Positions 56,626-64,000 of a stretch of 64,000 nucleotides of DNA are shown in pieces (position 1 is the first letter of the stretch; each line of letters opens with the position of its first letter). Made by a program: the position numbers and the translations under genes. Under the pieces are notes generated by a model. That model was not told where the DNA came from, did not search any database, and was given only the letters and a program-made list of their open reading frames with translations. The DNA lies in NCBI GenBank assembly GCA_001770775.1, contig MESA01000033.1:16566-80565 (forward strand), read 5' to 3'. The stretch is from Burkholderiales bacterium RIFCSPHIGHO2_12_FULL_63_20 (lineage in GTDB: Bacteria; Pseudomonadota; Gammaproteobacteria; Burkholderiales; Burkholderiaceae_C).

Positions 56626-57624
56626 TCAGGCGCCCGGCACGAACTGGATGCTCGCCAGCGCAATGCGGTTGCCGCCCTTGTCGCGCGCACTGGACAACGC
56701 GCGGTCGGCGCTGCGCAGCAGCTCATCGACGATGCCGGCGGTGTGCGGAAAGCTGGACACGCCCATCGACACGGTGAACGGGATCTGTTGGCCATTGAAG
56801 GGCACGATGTGCTCGGCGCACTGGCGGCGCAGCTGCTCCATGCGGGCGTGCGCCGTGGCCAAGCCGATGCCCGACAGCAGCACGACGAAGCGGTCACCGC
56901 CCAGGCGGCAAGGCGAGTCCATCGCGCGGGTGTTGGCACGCAGCAAGCGCCCCAGCGACTCGACCACACGCTCGCAGGCCTCCACGCCATGCAGGCGACG
57001 GATCTCGTCCATGTTGTCGATGGCCATGGCCACCAGTGCGAACTCGCGCTGCTCACGGCTGGACAGATCCGCCTCGCGGCGAAGCTGCTCGTCAAAGTGA
57101 ACGCGGTGATACAGGCCGGACGAGGTGTCGCGTACCTGGTTGTCTTCCATGTCGCGGCGCAGGGCGTCGTTGGCTTTTTGCTGTTGCTCCAACTGTGCCA
57201 GCGCCTGGGCAATCTGGGCCTCGCGCTGATGCGTCTCGGTGATGTCCTGCCAGAGGGAGAGCATGTGCGGCTCGCTTTGCCCCTCAAGGGCCACCTGCTG
57301 GCGCCAGACGCGGAAGTCGCGGCGCGCACCGCGCACCTCCATGCGGTGCTCCGACCGCAGGCCGTTGGGCATGGAGGCTGCCTGCACATCGGCGGCACGC
57401 AGGGCCACGGCCTGGGTCGCGTCGAAGATATCGGCATCCAGGGCCCCTTCGAGCAGGTCATCTCCGGCGTGCAGGAGACGCGAAGCCACCCCATTCGCAT
57501 AGACGTAGCGACCCGAGCTCAGGTCCTTGACCAGCACGGCCAGCCCGAGTTGGTCCAGTGCGTTCAGAACCGCCTGGTGCACGGGGCCGCTGTTCAGGAC
57601 GACGGAGGCAGGTGAATCGGCCAT
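56626..57624 (-). CDS. PAS-GGDEF protein with degenerate active site
   Basis: The 332-residue protein has an N-terminal PAS-like domain (VLNALDQLGLAVLVKDLSSG), a short helix-rich linker (QIAQALAQLEQQQKAND) and a C-terminal GGDEF domain. The active-site motif reads GGDRF, with Arg for the catalytic Glu, so cyclase activity is doubtful. An RxxD sequence (RAMD) lies exactly five residues before it, where the c-di-GMP inhibitory site normally is. It may bind c-di-GMP rather than make it. ATG 57624 has an AGG ribosome binding site. No clear partner gene is adjacent. Confidence 0.85.
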   Translation of the reverse strand: MADSPASVVLNSGPVHQAVLNALDQLGLAVLVKDLSSGRYVYANGVASRLLHAGDDLLEGALDADIFDATQAVALRAADVQAASMPNGLRSEHRMEVRGARRDFRVWRQQVALEGQSEPHMLSLWQDITETHQREAQIAQALAQLEQQQKANDALRRDMEDNQVRDTSSGLYHRVHFDEQLRREADLSSREQREFALVAMAIDNMDEIRRLHGVEACERVVESLGRLLRANTRAMDSPCRLGGDRFVVLLSGIGLATAHARMEQLRRQCAEHIVPFNGQQIPFTVSMGVSSFPHTAGIVDELLRSADRALSSARDKGGNRIALASIQFVPGA

Positions 57625-57767
57625 GAAAACCTGTGTGTGAGAGGTGTAAGCAAAGGAAGCGCACAGATCGTCGTTCAAATGCGGCGCCGTGGCTGTCCTT
57701 CAAACAAGGGATGGAGGAGTTTTTACACGACAAATGTGCCCTAATTCACACCGCCGCGACGCAAAAC

Positions 57768-57828
57768 CGTCACGGTGACGTGCTGCTCCATCCTGAGAAC
57801 CAGGGATTGTCCCTGTATCTGACAATCC
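57768..57828. promoter_or_regulatory. Two palindromes upstream of the garR-type gene
   Basis: CGTCAC-G-GTGACG (57768-57780) and GGATTGTC-N9-GACAATCC (57804-57828) are perfect inverted repeats in the 234-bp divergent gap between the GGDEF and reductase genes. Either could be an operator. No regulator gene for them is in the window. Confidence 0.45.
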
Positions 57829-57858
57829 AGGCCCTCTCTCACAAACAAGTTGACCACG

Positions 57859-58743
57859 ATGATCAGAATTGCTTTGCTGGGTTGCGGCCTGATGGGCACC
57901 CCGATGTCTCGCCGGCTACTGGCGGCTGGCCACCCCTTGACGGTGTGGAACCGTACCCGCGCCAAGGCAGAGGCGCTGGCCGAGGCCGGCGCCATCGTGG
58001 CCGACTCCCCGGCTGCCGCCGTGGCCGAGGCCGACCTCGCCATCACGATGCTGGAGCACGGTGGCGTGGTCAACGAGGTGCTGTTCAGTGCCGCGCTGCC
58101 CAGTGCGGCACAGGGCCTGCGGGCGGGCACGCTGGTGGTGGACATGAGCTCGATCCTGCCCGAGCAGGCGCAGGATCACGCCCGCCGCCTGGCGGAGCTG
58201 GGCGTGCAGGCGCTGGACGCGCCCGTGTCGGGCGGCACGCTGGGCGCCGAGGCAGGCACGCTGGCCATCATGGCCGGTGGTGACGCGGCGGACTTCGAGC
58301 GCGCCCGCGCGGTACTGGAGGTGCTGGGCCGCCCGGTGCATGTGGGGCCGGCGGGTTCGGGTCAGTTGACCAAGCTGGCCAACCAGATGATCGTGGGGAT
58401 CACGATTGGCGCGGTGGCCGAGGCGCTGTTGCTGGCAGAAAAAGGTGGCGCCAACCCGGCCAAGGTCCGCGAAGCGCTGCGGGGCGGGTTTGCCGAGAGC
58501 CGCATCCTGGAGGTACACGGCCAGCGCATGGTCGAAGGCGACTTTGCCAAGCGCGGCTCGCTGGCGATTCAGCTCAAGGACCTGCGCAATGCGCTGCACA
58601 CCTCGGCAGGACTGGGATTCAATGCCCCCATCACCCAGCACCTGACCGATCTGTACGCCCAGGCGGCCGAGCACGGCTTTGCCGACCTGGACCAGTCCGG
58701 GCTGTTCAAGGAGTTGCAGCGCCGCCAGGGCGGGGTGAGTTGA
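57859..58743 (+). CDS. garR: 2-Hydroxy-3-oxopropionate (tartronate semialdehyde) reductase family protein
   Basis: The 294-residue beta-hydroxyacid dehydrogenase has the NAD(P) loop LLGCGLMGTPM, substrate-binding DAPVSGGTLGAEAGTL and the catalytic lysine in GPAGSGQLTKLANQ. It reduces tartronate semialdehyde or a related 3-oxo acid. The exact substrate cannot be fixed, since 3-hydroxyisobutyrate dehydrogenase belongs to the same family. ATG 57859 was chosen over TTG 57850. Its 3' end overlaps the convergent response regulator gene by 38 bp. Confidence 0.85.
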   Translation: MIRIALLGCGLMGTPMSRRLLAAGHPLTVWNRTRAKAEALAEAGAIVADSPAAAVAEADLAITMLEHGGVVNEVLFSAALPSAAQGLRAGTLVVDMSSILPEQAQDHARRLAELGVQALDAPVSGGTLGAEAGTLAIMAGGDAADFERARAVLEVLGRPVHVGPAGSGQLTKLANQMIVGITIGAVAEALLLAEKGGANPAKVREALRGGFAESRILEVHGQRMVEGDFAKRGSLAIQLKDLRNALHTSAGLGFNAPITQHLTDLYAQAAEHGFADLDQSGLFKELQRRQGGVS

Positions 58744-59386
58744 GCCCCGGCGCAGCCGACGCGTAGCGGCCCATCAGATGGGCCAGCTCGACGGCAGATT
58801 GCACCTGCAACTTTTCAAAGATATTGGCGCGGTGGAATTCCACGGTGCGGGGCGTGATGCCCAGGTGATCGGCGATGTTCTTGTTGTAGTGGCCCTGCAG
58901 CAGCTCATCAAGCACCTCGCGCTCGCGCTGGCTCAGGGCGGCCAAGGCCTGCTGAAAGCGCAGCTTCGCTTGTGACTCGGTTTGCAGGACGACGGCCTCG
59001 CGGCAGGCGGCCTCCACCTTGTCGACCAACTGGTTGTCCTGAAACGGTTTTTCCAGAAAGTCCCAGGCGCCGTTCTTGACGGCGGCCACGGCCATGCTCA
59101 GGTCGCCATGTCCGGTCAGAAAGAGCACCGGCCAGGGCCAACCCTGCGCCTTGAGCTGCTCAAAGGTGGCCAGGCCCGAGAGCGGCGCCATGCGGATGTC
59201 GAGCAGCATGATGCTGCAGGCCCAGGTGTCGCTGTCCGGGCGCAAATCCGCCAGGAAGAGATCGCCGCCCGCCCAGCAGCGGGTGCGAAGCCCGCGGGAG
59301 TCGAGCAGCCACGCCAAGCCGTCGCGGAAGTCCGCATCGTCATCAACGATGTGCACGAGGGGAATCAGGGGTTCAGAGGCAGCCAC
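58706..59386 (-). CDS. dctR: DctR-like response regulator (FixJ/LuxR type)
   Basis: The 226-residue protein has a receiver domain with acidic pocket DDDADF, phosphoacceptor Asp in LLDIRMAPLSG, and LTGHGD and FLEKPF for the switch residues. The LuxR/FixJ HTH follows (LSQREREVLDELLQGHYNK, IADHLGITPRTVEFHR). It overlaps the kinase gene by 22 bp. It differs from the enteric NtrC-type DctD and resembles the Rhodobacter DctR of the dctSR type, which activates C4-dicarboxylate uptake genes. Confidence 0.88.
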   Translation of the reverse strand: MAASEPLIPLVHIVDDDADFRDGLAWLLDSRGLRTRCWAGGDLFLADLRPDSDTWACSIMLLDIRMAPLSGLATFEQLKAQGWPWPVLFLTGHGDLSMAVAAVKNGAWDFLEKPFQDNQLVDKVEAACREAVVLQTESQAKLRFQQALAALSQREREVLDELLQGHYNKNIADHLGITPRTVEFHRANIFEKLQVQSAVELAHLMGRYASAAPGLNSPRPGGAATP

Positions 59387-61368
59387 AGGGTGAATTGTGC
59401 CCCGTGCAGCTCATCGCTGCGCGCCACATCGATGCGCCCGTGGTGAGCTTCGATGATGGAGCGGCAAATGGACAGGCCCATGCCCATGCCGCCATCTTTC
59501 TGGGTCGCAAAGGCATCGAAGATGTTGCCGACTTGATCAGGCGGCACGCCGGGGCCGTTGTCAGCCACCTGGATGCCCACACTGCCCTCGTTGTGCACCA
59601 GCCGCACCTGCACGCGCGGCACGGCCTCGGTGGTTTTGATGGCCCATTCGGTGGCATTGAGCACGACGTTGTGGAGCGCGTGTTCCAGCAACAAGGCGTC
59701 GGCCGGCACGGTCAGTGGGGTGTCGGCATCGGGCAGGTGCGTGCGCAGGCGCAGGCCCTCCGGCAAAGGCACCTGCCCCACCACGCGGCTCACGAAAGGC
59801 TGCAGGTCCAGGGGCTGCCGGTTCATCTCCTGACGCCGTGCAAAGGCGTTGACGCGCTGGATGACGCGCCCGGCCTTCTCGGCAATGCGGGCCATGCGCT
59901 CGACCACCGGGCCCACTTCGTCGAGCGTGATGCGTTGCTGCTGCAAGCGATTGAGCAGGCCGTTGGCAAAGCTGCTGAGCGCGCCCAGGGGCTGGTTGAG
60001 CTCATGGGCCAGGGTGGACGCCACCTCGCCGACGGCAATCAGGCGGCCCGATGCTTCCAGCATGTCTTGCTGGCGGGCAGCACGCCGCTCGATGCGTTTG
60101 CGCTCGGTGATGTCGAGCGCCGAGCCCATCCAGCCGACCACGGTGCCATCGGGCAGGCTCAAAGGCGCACCGTGGACCAACACATCCAACACGTGGCCGT
60201 CGTGGTGGCACCATTGCATTTCCAGTCCAAGCTGCTGCGCACCGGGGTCGGACATGTGTGCCCGCAAGGTCTCGAACTCATCGCGCGGCGCACCGGGCCA
60301 GTAGGGCATGGGCTGCGTGGGGTCGACCAGCACCTCTGCGGGCCAGCCCACCAGGCGGCAGAAGGCCTGGTTGACGTAGAGCGGGCGCCCTTGGGTGTCC
60401 CAGGCACGCAAACCCAGCAGCACCGCTCGCTCCATGGCCTGGCGCAGCACGCGCTGGGTTTGCAGCTGGGCCTCGACGCGTTGGCGTCGCACGGTGTCAC
60501 GCCACAGGGCATACAGGGCGGCCATCATGGCCAGCAGGCACACCAGCGCCACGCCGAAAAAGAGCCGTGGCGCCAAGGCATGTTGAGGGTTCAAAGCGCG
60601 CACGTCCAGGCTGAGCTGGGTGCCGGGAAAGTGAATGGGGACCGTGGCCGATGCACCGCCCTCCGGGTTGAGCTGGATGGCATGTTCCCGGGCAACCCAG
60701 GGCGGGATGATGCTGCGCAGGGCACGCTCGAAGTGCACCGCCGCGACGTGGTCACCCACGAACTGGCCCTTTTCAAACTGAGGTACGGCCAGCCACAGGA
60801 TGTGGCCCGGGTCCGCCCCCCCTTGCGGCAAGGGGCCGGCGTAGGCGGCGCGTTGCAGCGCCCCTGTGGTGGCCAGCATGGTCTGCAAGGCAGGCTCGCC
60901 ATCGGGCTGGCGGGCAGCCGCTTGCATGAAGTCGGGCCAGTCACTGACGCGTCGCTGCTGCTCGGCGGGCAACCAGCGGTGAAAAAGGATGACGTCGGGG
61001 GTGCGCCACAACTGCCCCGCTTTCACGGGCAAAGCGGGAGATGCGGGAGATGCGGGAGAGAGTGCCTCACCTTCAGCCGAGGCGACAGGCGCATCGCGAC
61101 GCTGGGCCTGCAGCGCCAGGGCGATGAGGTCGACCTCCAGGCGCTGGAAGTGAAAGCGCAGGGTCTGGTCCAGCCATTGGGCGTCGACCACGCGGCGTCG
61201 GTTGGACTCTTCGGCTTCGACCGAGCGCAGGAACAGCGCCAGCACCCCGATGGACACGGCCACCAGCAGGAGCATGCCGCCCAGCCACATCAGGGCGCGG
61301 CGGTTCCAGGCGGAGGCCGAGGGTGGCTCCAGCTCCAGCAGGGTGAAATCGACGGTGGGCTCGGACAT
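59365..61368 (-). CDS. dctS: DctS-like sensor histidine kinase
   Basis: The 667-residue kinase has one helix at about residues 26-48, a periplasmic sensor region up to about 265 and a second helix at about 268-288. A PAS domain follows at about 305-425 (WDTQGRPLYVNQAFCRLVGW), then HisKA with His455 in STLAHELNQPLGAL and an HATPase domain (VADNGPGVPP, GMGMGLSI). The arrangement is that of DctS, which senses C4-dicarboxylates outside the cell. A 9-bp repeat lies inside the periplasmic region. It diverges from the dctP-type gene with only 32 bp between start codons. Confidence 0.88.
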   Translation of the reverse strand: MSEPTVDFTLLELEPPSASAWNRRALMWLGGMLLLVAVSIGVLALFLRSVEAEESNRRRVVDAQWLDQTLRFHFQRLEVDLIALALQAQRRDAPVASAEGEALSPASPASPALPVKAGQLWRTPDVILFHRWLPAEQQRRVSDWPDFMQAAARQPDGEPALQTMLATTGALQRAAYAGPLPQGGADPGHILWLAVPQFEKGQFVGDHVAAVHFERALRSIIPPWVAREHAIQLNPEGGASATVPIHFPGTQLSLDVRALNPQHALAPRLFFGVALVCLLAMMAALYALWRDTVRRQRVEAQLQTQRVLRQAMERAVLLGLRAWDTQGRPLYVNQAFCRLVGWPAEVLVDPTQPMPYWPGAPRDEFETLRAHMSDPGAQQLGLEMQWCHHDGHVLDVLVHGAPLSLPDGTVVGWMGSALDITERKRIERRAARQQDMLEASGRLIAVGEVASTLAHELNQPLGALSSFANGLLNRLQQQRITLDEVGPVVERMARIAEKAGRVIQRVNAFARRQEMNRQPLDLQPFVSRVVGQVPLPEGLRLRTHLPDADTPLTVPADALLLEHALHNVVLNATEWAIKTTEAVPRVQVRLVHNEGSVGIQVADNGPGVPPDQVGNIFDAFATQKDGGMGMGLSICRSIIEAHHGRIDVARSDELHGAQFTLWLPLNP
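61034..61060. repeat. Three copies of a 9-bp tandem repeat within dctS
   Basis: GCGGGAGAT occurs twice and GCGGGAGAG once in tandem. On the coding strand this gives the repeated Ser-Pro-Ala units SPASPASPA (about residues 104-112) in the periplasmic sensor region. Confidence 0.8.
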
Positions 61369-61400
61369 GGCAGAGAGGGGTTTTGGTTAGGATAGCTGAC

Positions 61401-62444
61401 ATGTGTCACGCTGACGTCCACGCCAAGTCGAAGCACCGCCTGCTGGGAAGGAGCATGTGGCTGTGGATCGCGGTGTGGTGCGCCGTGTGGGCCCCGGTGA
61501 CCCACGCGGCCGAGCTGGTCGTGCGTCTGTCGCATGTGGTGGCGCCGGACACGCCCAAGGGGCTGATGGCTGCGCGTTTTCAGCAACTGGTGGCGCAGGC
61601 CTCAGGGGGGCGCATCCGCGTCGAGGTCTATCCAGACTCTCAGCTGTATGGCGACGATGACGAGATGGAGGCGCTGCAGCTGGGAGCGGTGGAGATCCTT
61701 GCACCGTCTTTGTCCAAGTTCGGCGTGGCAGGCGCGCCCGAGTTCGAGGTGTTCGACCTGCCCTTTTTGTTTGACACCCTGGCCCAGGTCCGTTGTGTGA
61801 CGCAGGGCCGCATCGGCCAGCAGCTGTTGCAGGGTCTGAACCGGCAGCAGATGGTGGGCCTGGGTTTTCTCGACAACGGCTTCAAACAGATGAGCGCCCA
61901 GCGTCCTTTGCTGCAAGCAGCCGACTTCAAGGGGTTGCGTCTGCGCATTCAGGCATCCCGTGTGCTGGCCGCCCAGATGCGGGCGCTGGGCGCGTATCCC
62001 GTGGTGCTGCCGTTCGGCGAAACCCGGCGGGCACTGGCCGAGGGCGTGGTCGATGGGGCCGAGAACCCCTTGTCCAACTTTCTGACCCAGGGCCTGGCCC
62101 CGGTGCAGCGCGCTGTCACCCTGACCGATCATGGCTACCTGGGCTATGCGGTGGTGGCCAACCCGCGCTTCTGGGCGAGCCTGGACGATGGTGATCGCAC
62201 CCTGCTGCAGCGCGCGCTGAACCAGGCATTGTGGGAGGGCAATGCACGGGCCGCCGTCCTCAATGCCCAGGCACTGGCCACCTTGAAGCAGACACCCGGC
62301 GTGCGGGTGCACAGCCTGAGCGCGTCTCAGCGCAGGGGCTTGCGTCAGGCGGTGCAACCCGTGCATGCCGACTTTGCGCGGCGCGTGGGCACGCCGCTCT
62401 TGCGAGATGTGAAAAACCTCTGCCTGGGCGGCGTTCAGGGTTAA
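61401..62444 (+). CDS. dctP: Orphan TRAP-type C4-dicarboxylate-binding protein (DctP family)
   Basis: The 347-residue protein has a signal peptide (helix WLWIAVWCAVWAPVTHAA) and the DctP fold blocks LVVRLSHVVAPDTPKG, RIRVEVYPDSQLYGDD and VVDGAENPLSN. It binds a carboxylate in the periplasm, using an Arg in KGLRLRIQ. No dctQ or dctM membrane genes are adjacent; instead it is followed by dctA and faces dctS. ATG 61401 has AGGA at 8 nt. It may serve the sensor kinase rather than a TRAP transporter. Confidence 0.88.
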   Translation: MCHADVHAKSKHRLLGRSMWLWIAVWCAVWAPVTHAAELVVRLSHVVAPDTPKGLMAARFQQLVAQASGGRIRVEVYPDSQLYGDDDEMEALQLGAVEILAPSLSKFGVAGAPEFEVFDLPFLFDTLAQVRCVTQGRIGQQLLQGLNRQQMVGLGFLDNGFKQMSAQRPLLQAADFKGLRLRIQASRVLAAQMRALGAYPVVLPFGETRRALAEGVVDGAENPLSNFLTQGLAPVQRAVTLTDHGYLGYAVVANPRFWASLDDGDRTLLQRALNQALWEGNARAAVLNAQALATLKQTPGVRVHSLSASQRRGLRQAVQPVHADFARRVGTPLLRDVKNLCLGGVQG

Positions 62445-62585
62445 CCCGCCTGTTGAACGCCACAGTTGGCGGCCCACACCGGGCTGGGTATCGTTCGCGC
62501 CATACCGCCCCCAGGGGCAGCCCCGGTGCGAAATTCACTGCGGTCTGCTCTGGGCCCCCACTCTCACACCGCAAAGGCCCGCGCC

Positions 62586-63932
62586 ATGTCCCAGACACCT
62601 GCACGCAAGCCGCTCTACAAATCTCTCTACGTTCAAGTGCTGTTCGCCGTCATCGTCGGCGTGATGCTGGGCCACTTCGCGCCTGAAGTTGGCGCCAAGA
62701 TGAAACCCCTGGGCGACGGGTTCATCAAATTGATCAAGATGATCATCGCGCCCATCATCTTCTGTACTGTGGTGGTGGGCATCGCGGGCATGGAAGACAT
62801 GAAGAAGGTGGGCAAGACCGGGGGTCTGGCCTTGCTGTACTTCGAGGTGGTCTCGACCCTGGCCCTGATCATCGGCCTGGTCGTGGTCAATGTGTTGCAA
62901 CCCGGCTCGGGCATGCACGTCGATCCGAACACGCTGGACACCAAGGGCATTGCAGCCTACACGGAACCCGGCAAGATGCAGGGCACCGTGGACTTCCTGC
63001 TGCATGTGATCCCCACCTCGGTGGTGGACGCCTTTGCCAAGGGTGAGATCCTGCAGGTGCTGCTGTTCTCGGTGCTGTTCGGCTTTGCGCTGCACAAATT
63101 CGGTGGCCGCGGCACGATGGTGTTCGACTTCATCGAGAAGTTCTCGCACGTGCTGTTCGACATCGTCGGCATCATCATGAAGGTCGCCCCCATCGGTGCC
63201 TTCGGTGCGATGGCCTTCACCATCGGCAAATACGGCATCAGCTCGCTGTTCTCGCTGGGCAAGCTGATGGGCGCCTTCTACCTGACCTGCCTGCTGTTCG
63301 TCTTTGTGGTGCTGGGCATCATCAGCCGCCTGCATGGTTTCAGCGTCGTCAAGTTCGTCCGCTACATCAAGGAAGAGTTGCTGGTGGTGCTGGGCACCTC
63401 GTCGTCGGAATCGGTGCTGCCGCGCATGATGGAAAAGCTGGAAAACCTGGGCGCCCGCAAGTCGGTGGTCGGCCTGGTGATCCCCACGGGTTACTCCTTC
63501 AACCTGGATGGCACTTCGATTTACCTGACGATGGCCGCGGTGTTCATCTCACAGGCCACGGACACCCCCATGACACTGACGCAGCAGCTGACCCTGCTGG
63601 CGGTGCTGCTGCTGACGTCCAAGGGCGCAGCCGGCATCACGGGCAGCGGCTTCATCGTGCTGGCGGCCACCCTGTCGGCGGTGGGGCATGTGCCGGTGGC
63701 CGGCTTGGCCTTGATCCTGGGCATCGACCGCTTCATGTCGGAAGCCCGCGCCTTGACCAACCTGGTGGGCAACGGTGTGGCGACCCTGGTGGTGGCCAAG
63801 TGGACGGGCGATCTGGACATGCAAAAGCTCAATCATGGTTTGAACAACCCTTCTGCTGAAGAGGCCGACGAACCCGAACTCATCCTGGACCAACAGGTTG
63901 CCCACATGGCTGTGACGCCCCAGAAGGGCTGA
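62586..63932 (+). CDS. dctA: C4-dicarboxylate:cation symporter DctA
   Basis: The 448-residue DAACS-family protein imports succinate, fumarate and malate with protons or Na+. Typical motifs are [32 protein letters not shown], the Ser-rich [17 protein letters not shown] and [22 protein letters not shown] 62586 ([15 protein letters not shown]) begins the family region. It follows the DctP-type gene by 141 bp and is presumably controlled by DctSR. Its terminator lies 20 bp after the stop. Confidence 0.95.
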   Translation: MSQTPARKPLYKSLYVQVLFAVIVGVMLGHFAPEVGAKMKPLGDGFIKLIKMIIAPIIFCTVVVGIAGMEDMKKVGKTGGLALLYFEVVSTLALIIGLVVVNVLQPGSGMHVDPNTLDTKGIAAYTEPGKMQGTVDFLLHVIPTSVVDAFAKGEILQVLLFSVLFGFALHKFGGRGTMVFDFIEKFSHVLFDIVGIIMKVAPIGAFGAMAFTIGKYGISSLFSLGKLMGAFYLTCLLFVFVVLGIISRLHGFSVVKFVRYIKEELLVVLGTSSSESVLPRMMEKLENLGARKSVVGLVIPTGYSFNLDGTSIYLTMAAVFISQATDTPMTLTQQLTLLAVLLLTSKGAAGITGSGFIVLAATLSAVGHVPVAGLALILGIDRFMSEARALTNLVGNGVATLVVAKWTGDLDMQKLNHGLNNPSAEEADEPELILDQQVAHMAVTPQKG

Positions 63933-63951
63933 TCGTCGCGATGTGACACGG

Positions 63952-63978
63952 AGCCGCCCCCACCGGGCGGCTTTTTTG
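63952..63978 (+). terminator. Rho-independent terminator of dctA
   Basis: The stem AGCCGCCC / GGGCGGCT with a 5-nt loop is followed by TTTTTT, 20 bp after the dctA stop. Confidence 0.9.
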
Positions 63979-64000
63979 TTTCCGATCGTGGAGCGAGCGC

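Noticed and set aside
62445..62585. A sigma-54 promoter before dctA.
   Set aside because: TGG-containing stretches here lack GC at the needed 12-bp register, and the neighbouring regulator is of the FixJ type, which works with sigma-70.

Overview
The window is a GC-rich chromosomal segment that reads as a betaproteobacterium of the order Burkholderiales, probably near the Comamonadaceae/Sphaerotilaceae. The reasons are the prpBC-acnD-prpF methylcitrate operon next to a betaproteobacterial-type acnB, a ubiJ-ubiB pair, the TIGR02449-type gene/zapA/6S RNA order, a PEP-CTERM protein and an EpsL-type exopolysaccharide locus. This placement is inference from gene content. No rRNA, tRNA, CRISPR array, insertion sequence or prophage was seen. 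Nearly every base lies in a tightly packed chromosomal gene.

Layout. 1-6.6 kb: the start of prpR (cut by the left edge) diverges from prpB-prpC-acnD-prpF, the 2-methylcitrate route for propionate, with a near-perfect sigma-54 promoter before prpB. 6.7-10.1 kb: an exported protein of unknown function and aconitase acnB with a strong terminator. 10.2-11.3 kb: an AT-richer island with a PEP-CTERM protein and a 400-bp weakly coding gap. 11.4-17.6 kb: an SDR-type protein, PBP1A, and a GbsR/MarR-type regulator followed by a four-gene operon (DCC protein, SDR paralogue, DoxX-like protein, DUF2269 protein). Both the regulator and the operon carry the same 20-bp palindromic operator. 17.5-22.6 kb (minus strand): YgjP-like metallopeptidase, sbcB, a KAS III-type synthase, an RluA-family pseudouridine synthase and an SBF-like transporter. 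22.7-25.6 kb: acnA, the third aconitase-family gene in the window.

25.6-30.3 kb: an ArsC/Spx-like protein, then a DUF779 protein and an acetaldehyde-type dehydrogenase divergent from an AcoR-like sigma-54 activator. The intergenic region has a sigma-54 promoter and a 14-bp inverted repeat. 30.4-31.8 kb: ubiG and a gph/mupP-type phosphatase. 31.9-37.1 kb (minus strand): an exopolysaccharide operon running wcaJ/epsB-type transferase, EpsL-like barrel, galE, manC. 37.3-42.2 kb: ubiJ-ubiB, a sodium:solute symporter, an FmdB-type protein and a DUF502 protein. 42.3-46.9 kb: aspS, nudB, and a ybhP-like/clsB pair. 46.9-55.6 kb (minus strand): a nine-gene B12 uptake and nucleotide-loop assembly operon (btuB-cobU-btuFCD-cobO-cobT-cobS-cobC) under a cobalamin riboswitch. 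55.7-56.6 kb: a zapB-like gene, zapA and 6S RNA. 56.6-58.7 kb: a degenerate GGDEF protein and a garR-type reductase. 58.7-64 kb: a DctSR-like two-component system divergent from an orphan DctP-type binding protein and dctA.

How it fits together. The dominant theme is short-chain acid metabolism: propionate through 2-methylcitrate, acetaldehyde or acetoin products through the AcoR-like system, C4-dicarboxylate uptake, and three aconitase-family enzymes. Two of these systems have activators of the sigma-54 type and matching -24/-12 promoters. A second theme is the cell surface: exopolysaccharide initiation and precursor synthesis, the PEP-CTERM protein, PBP1A and cardiolipin synthase. The least understood coherent unit is the GbsR-controlled DCC/SDR/DoxX/DUF2269 membrane redox-like operon. 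The orphan TRAP-type binding protein between dctS and dctA is the other standout.
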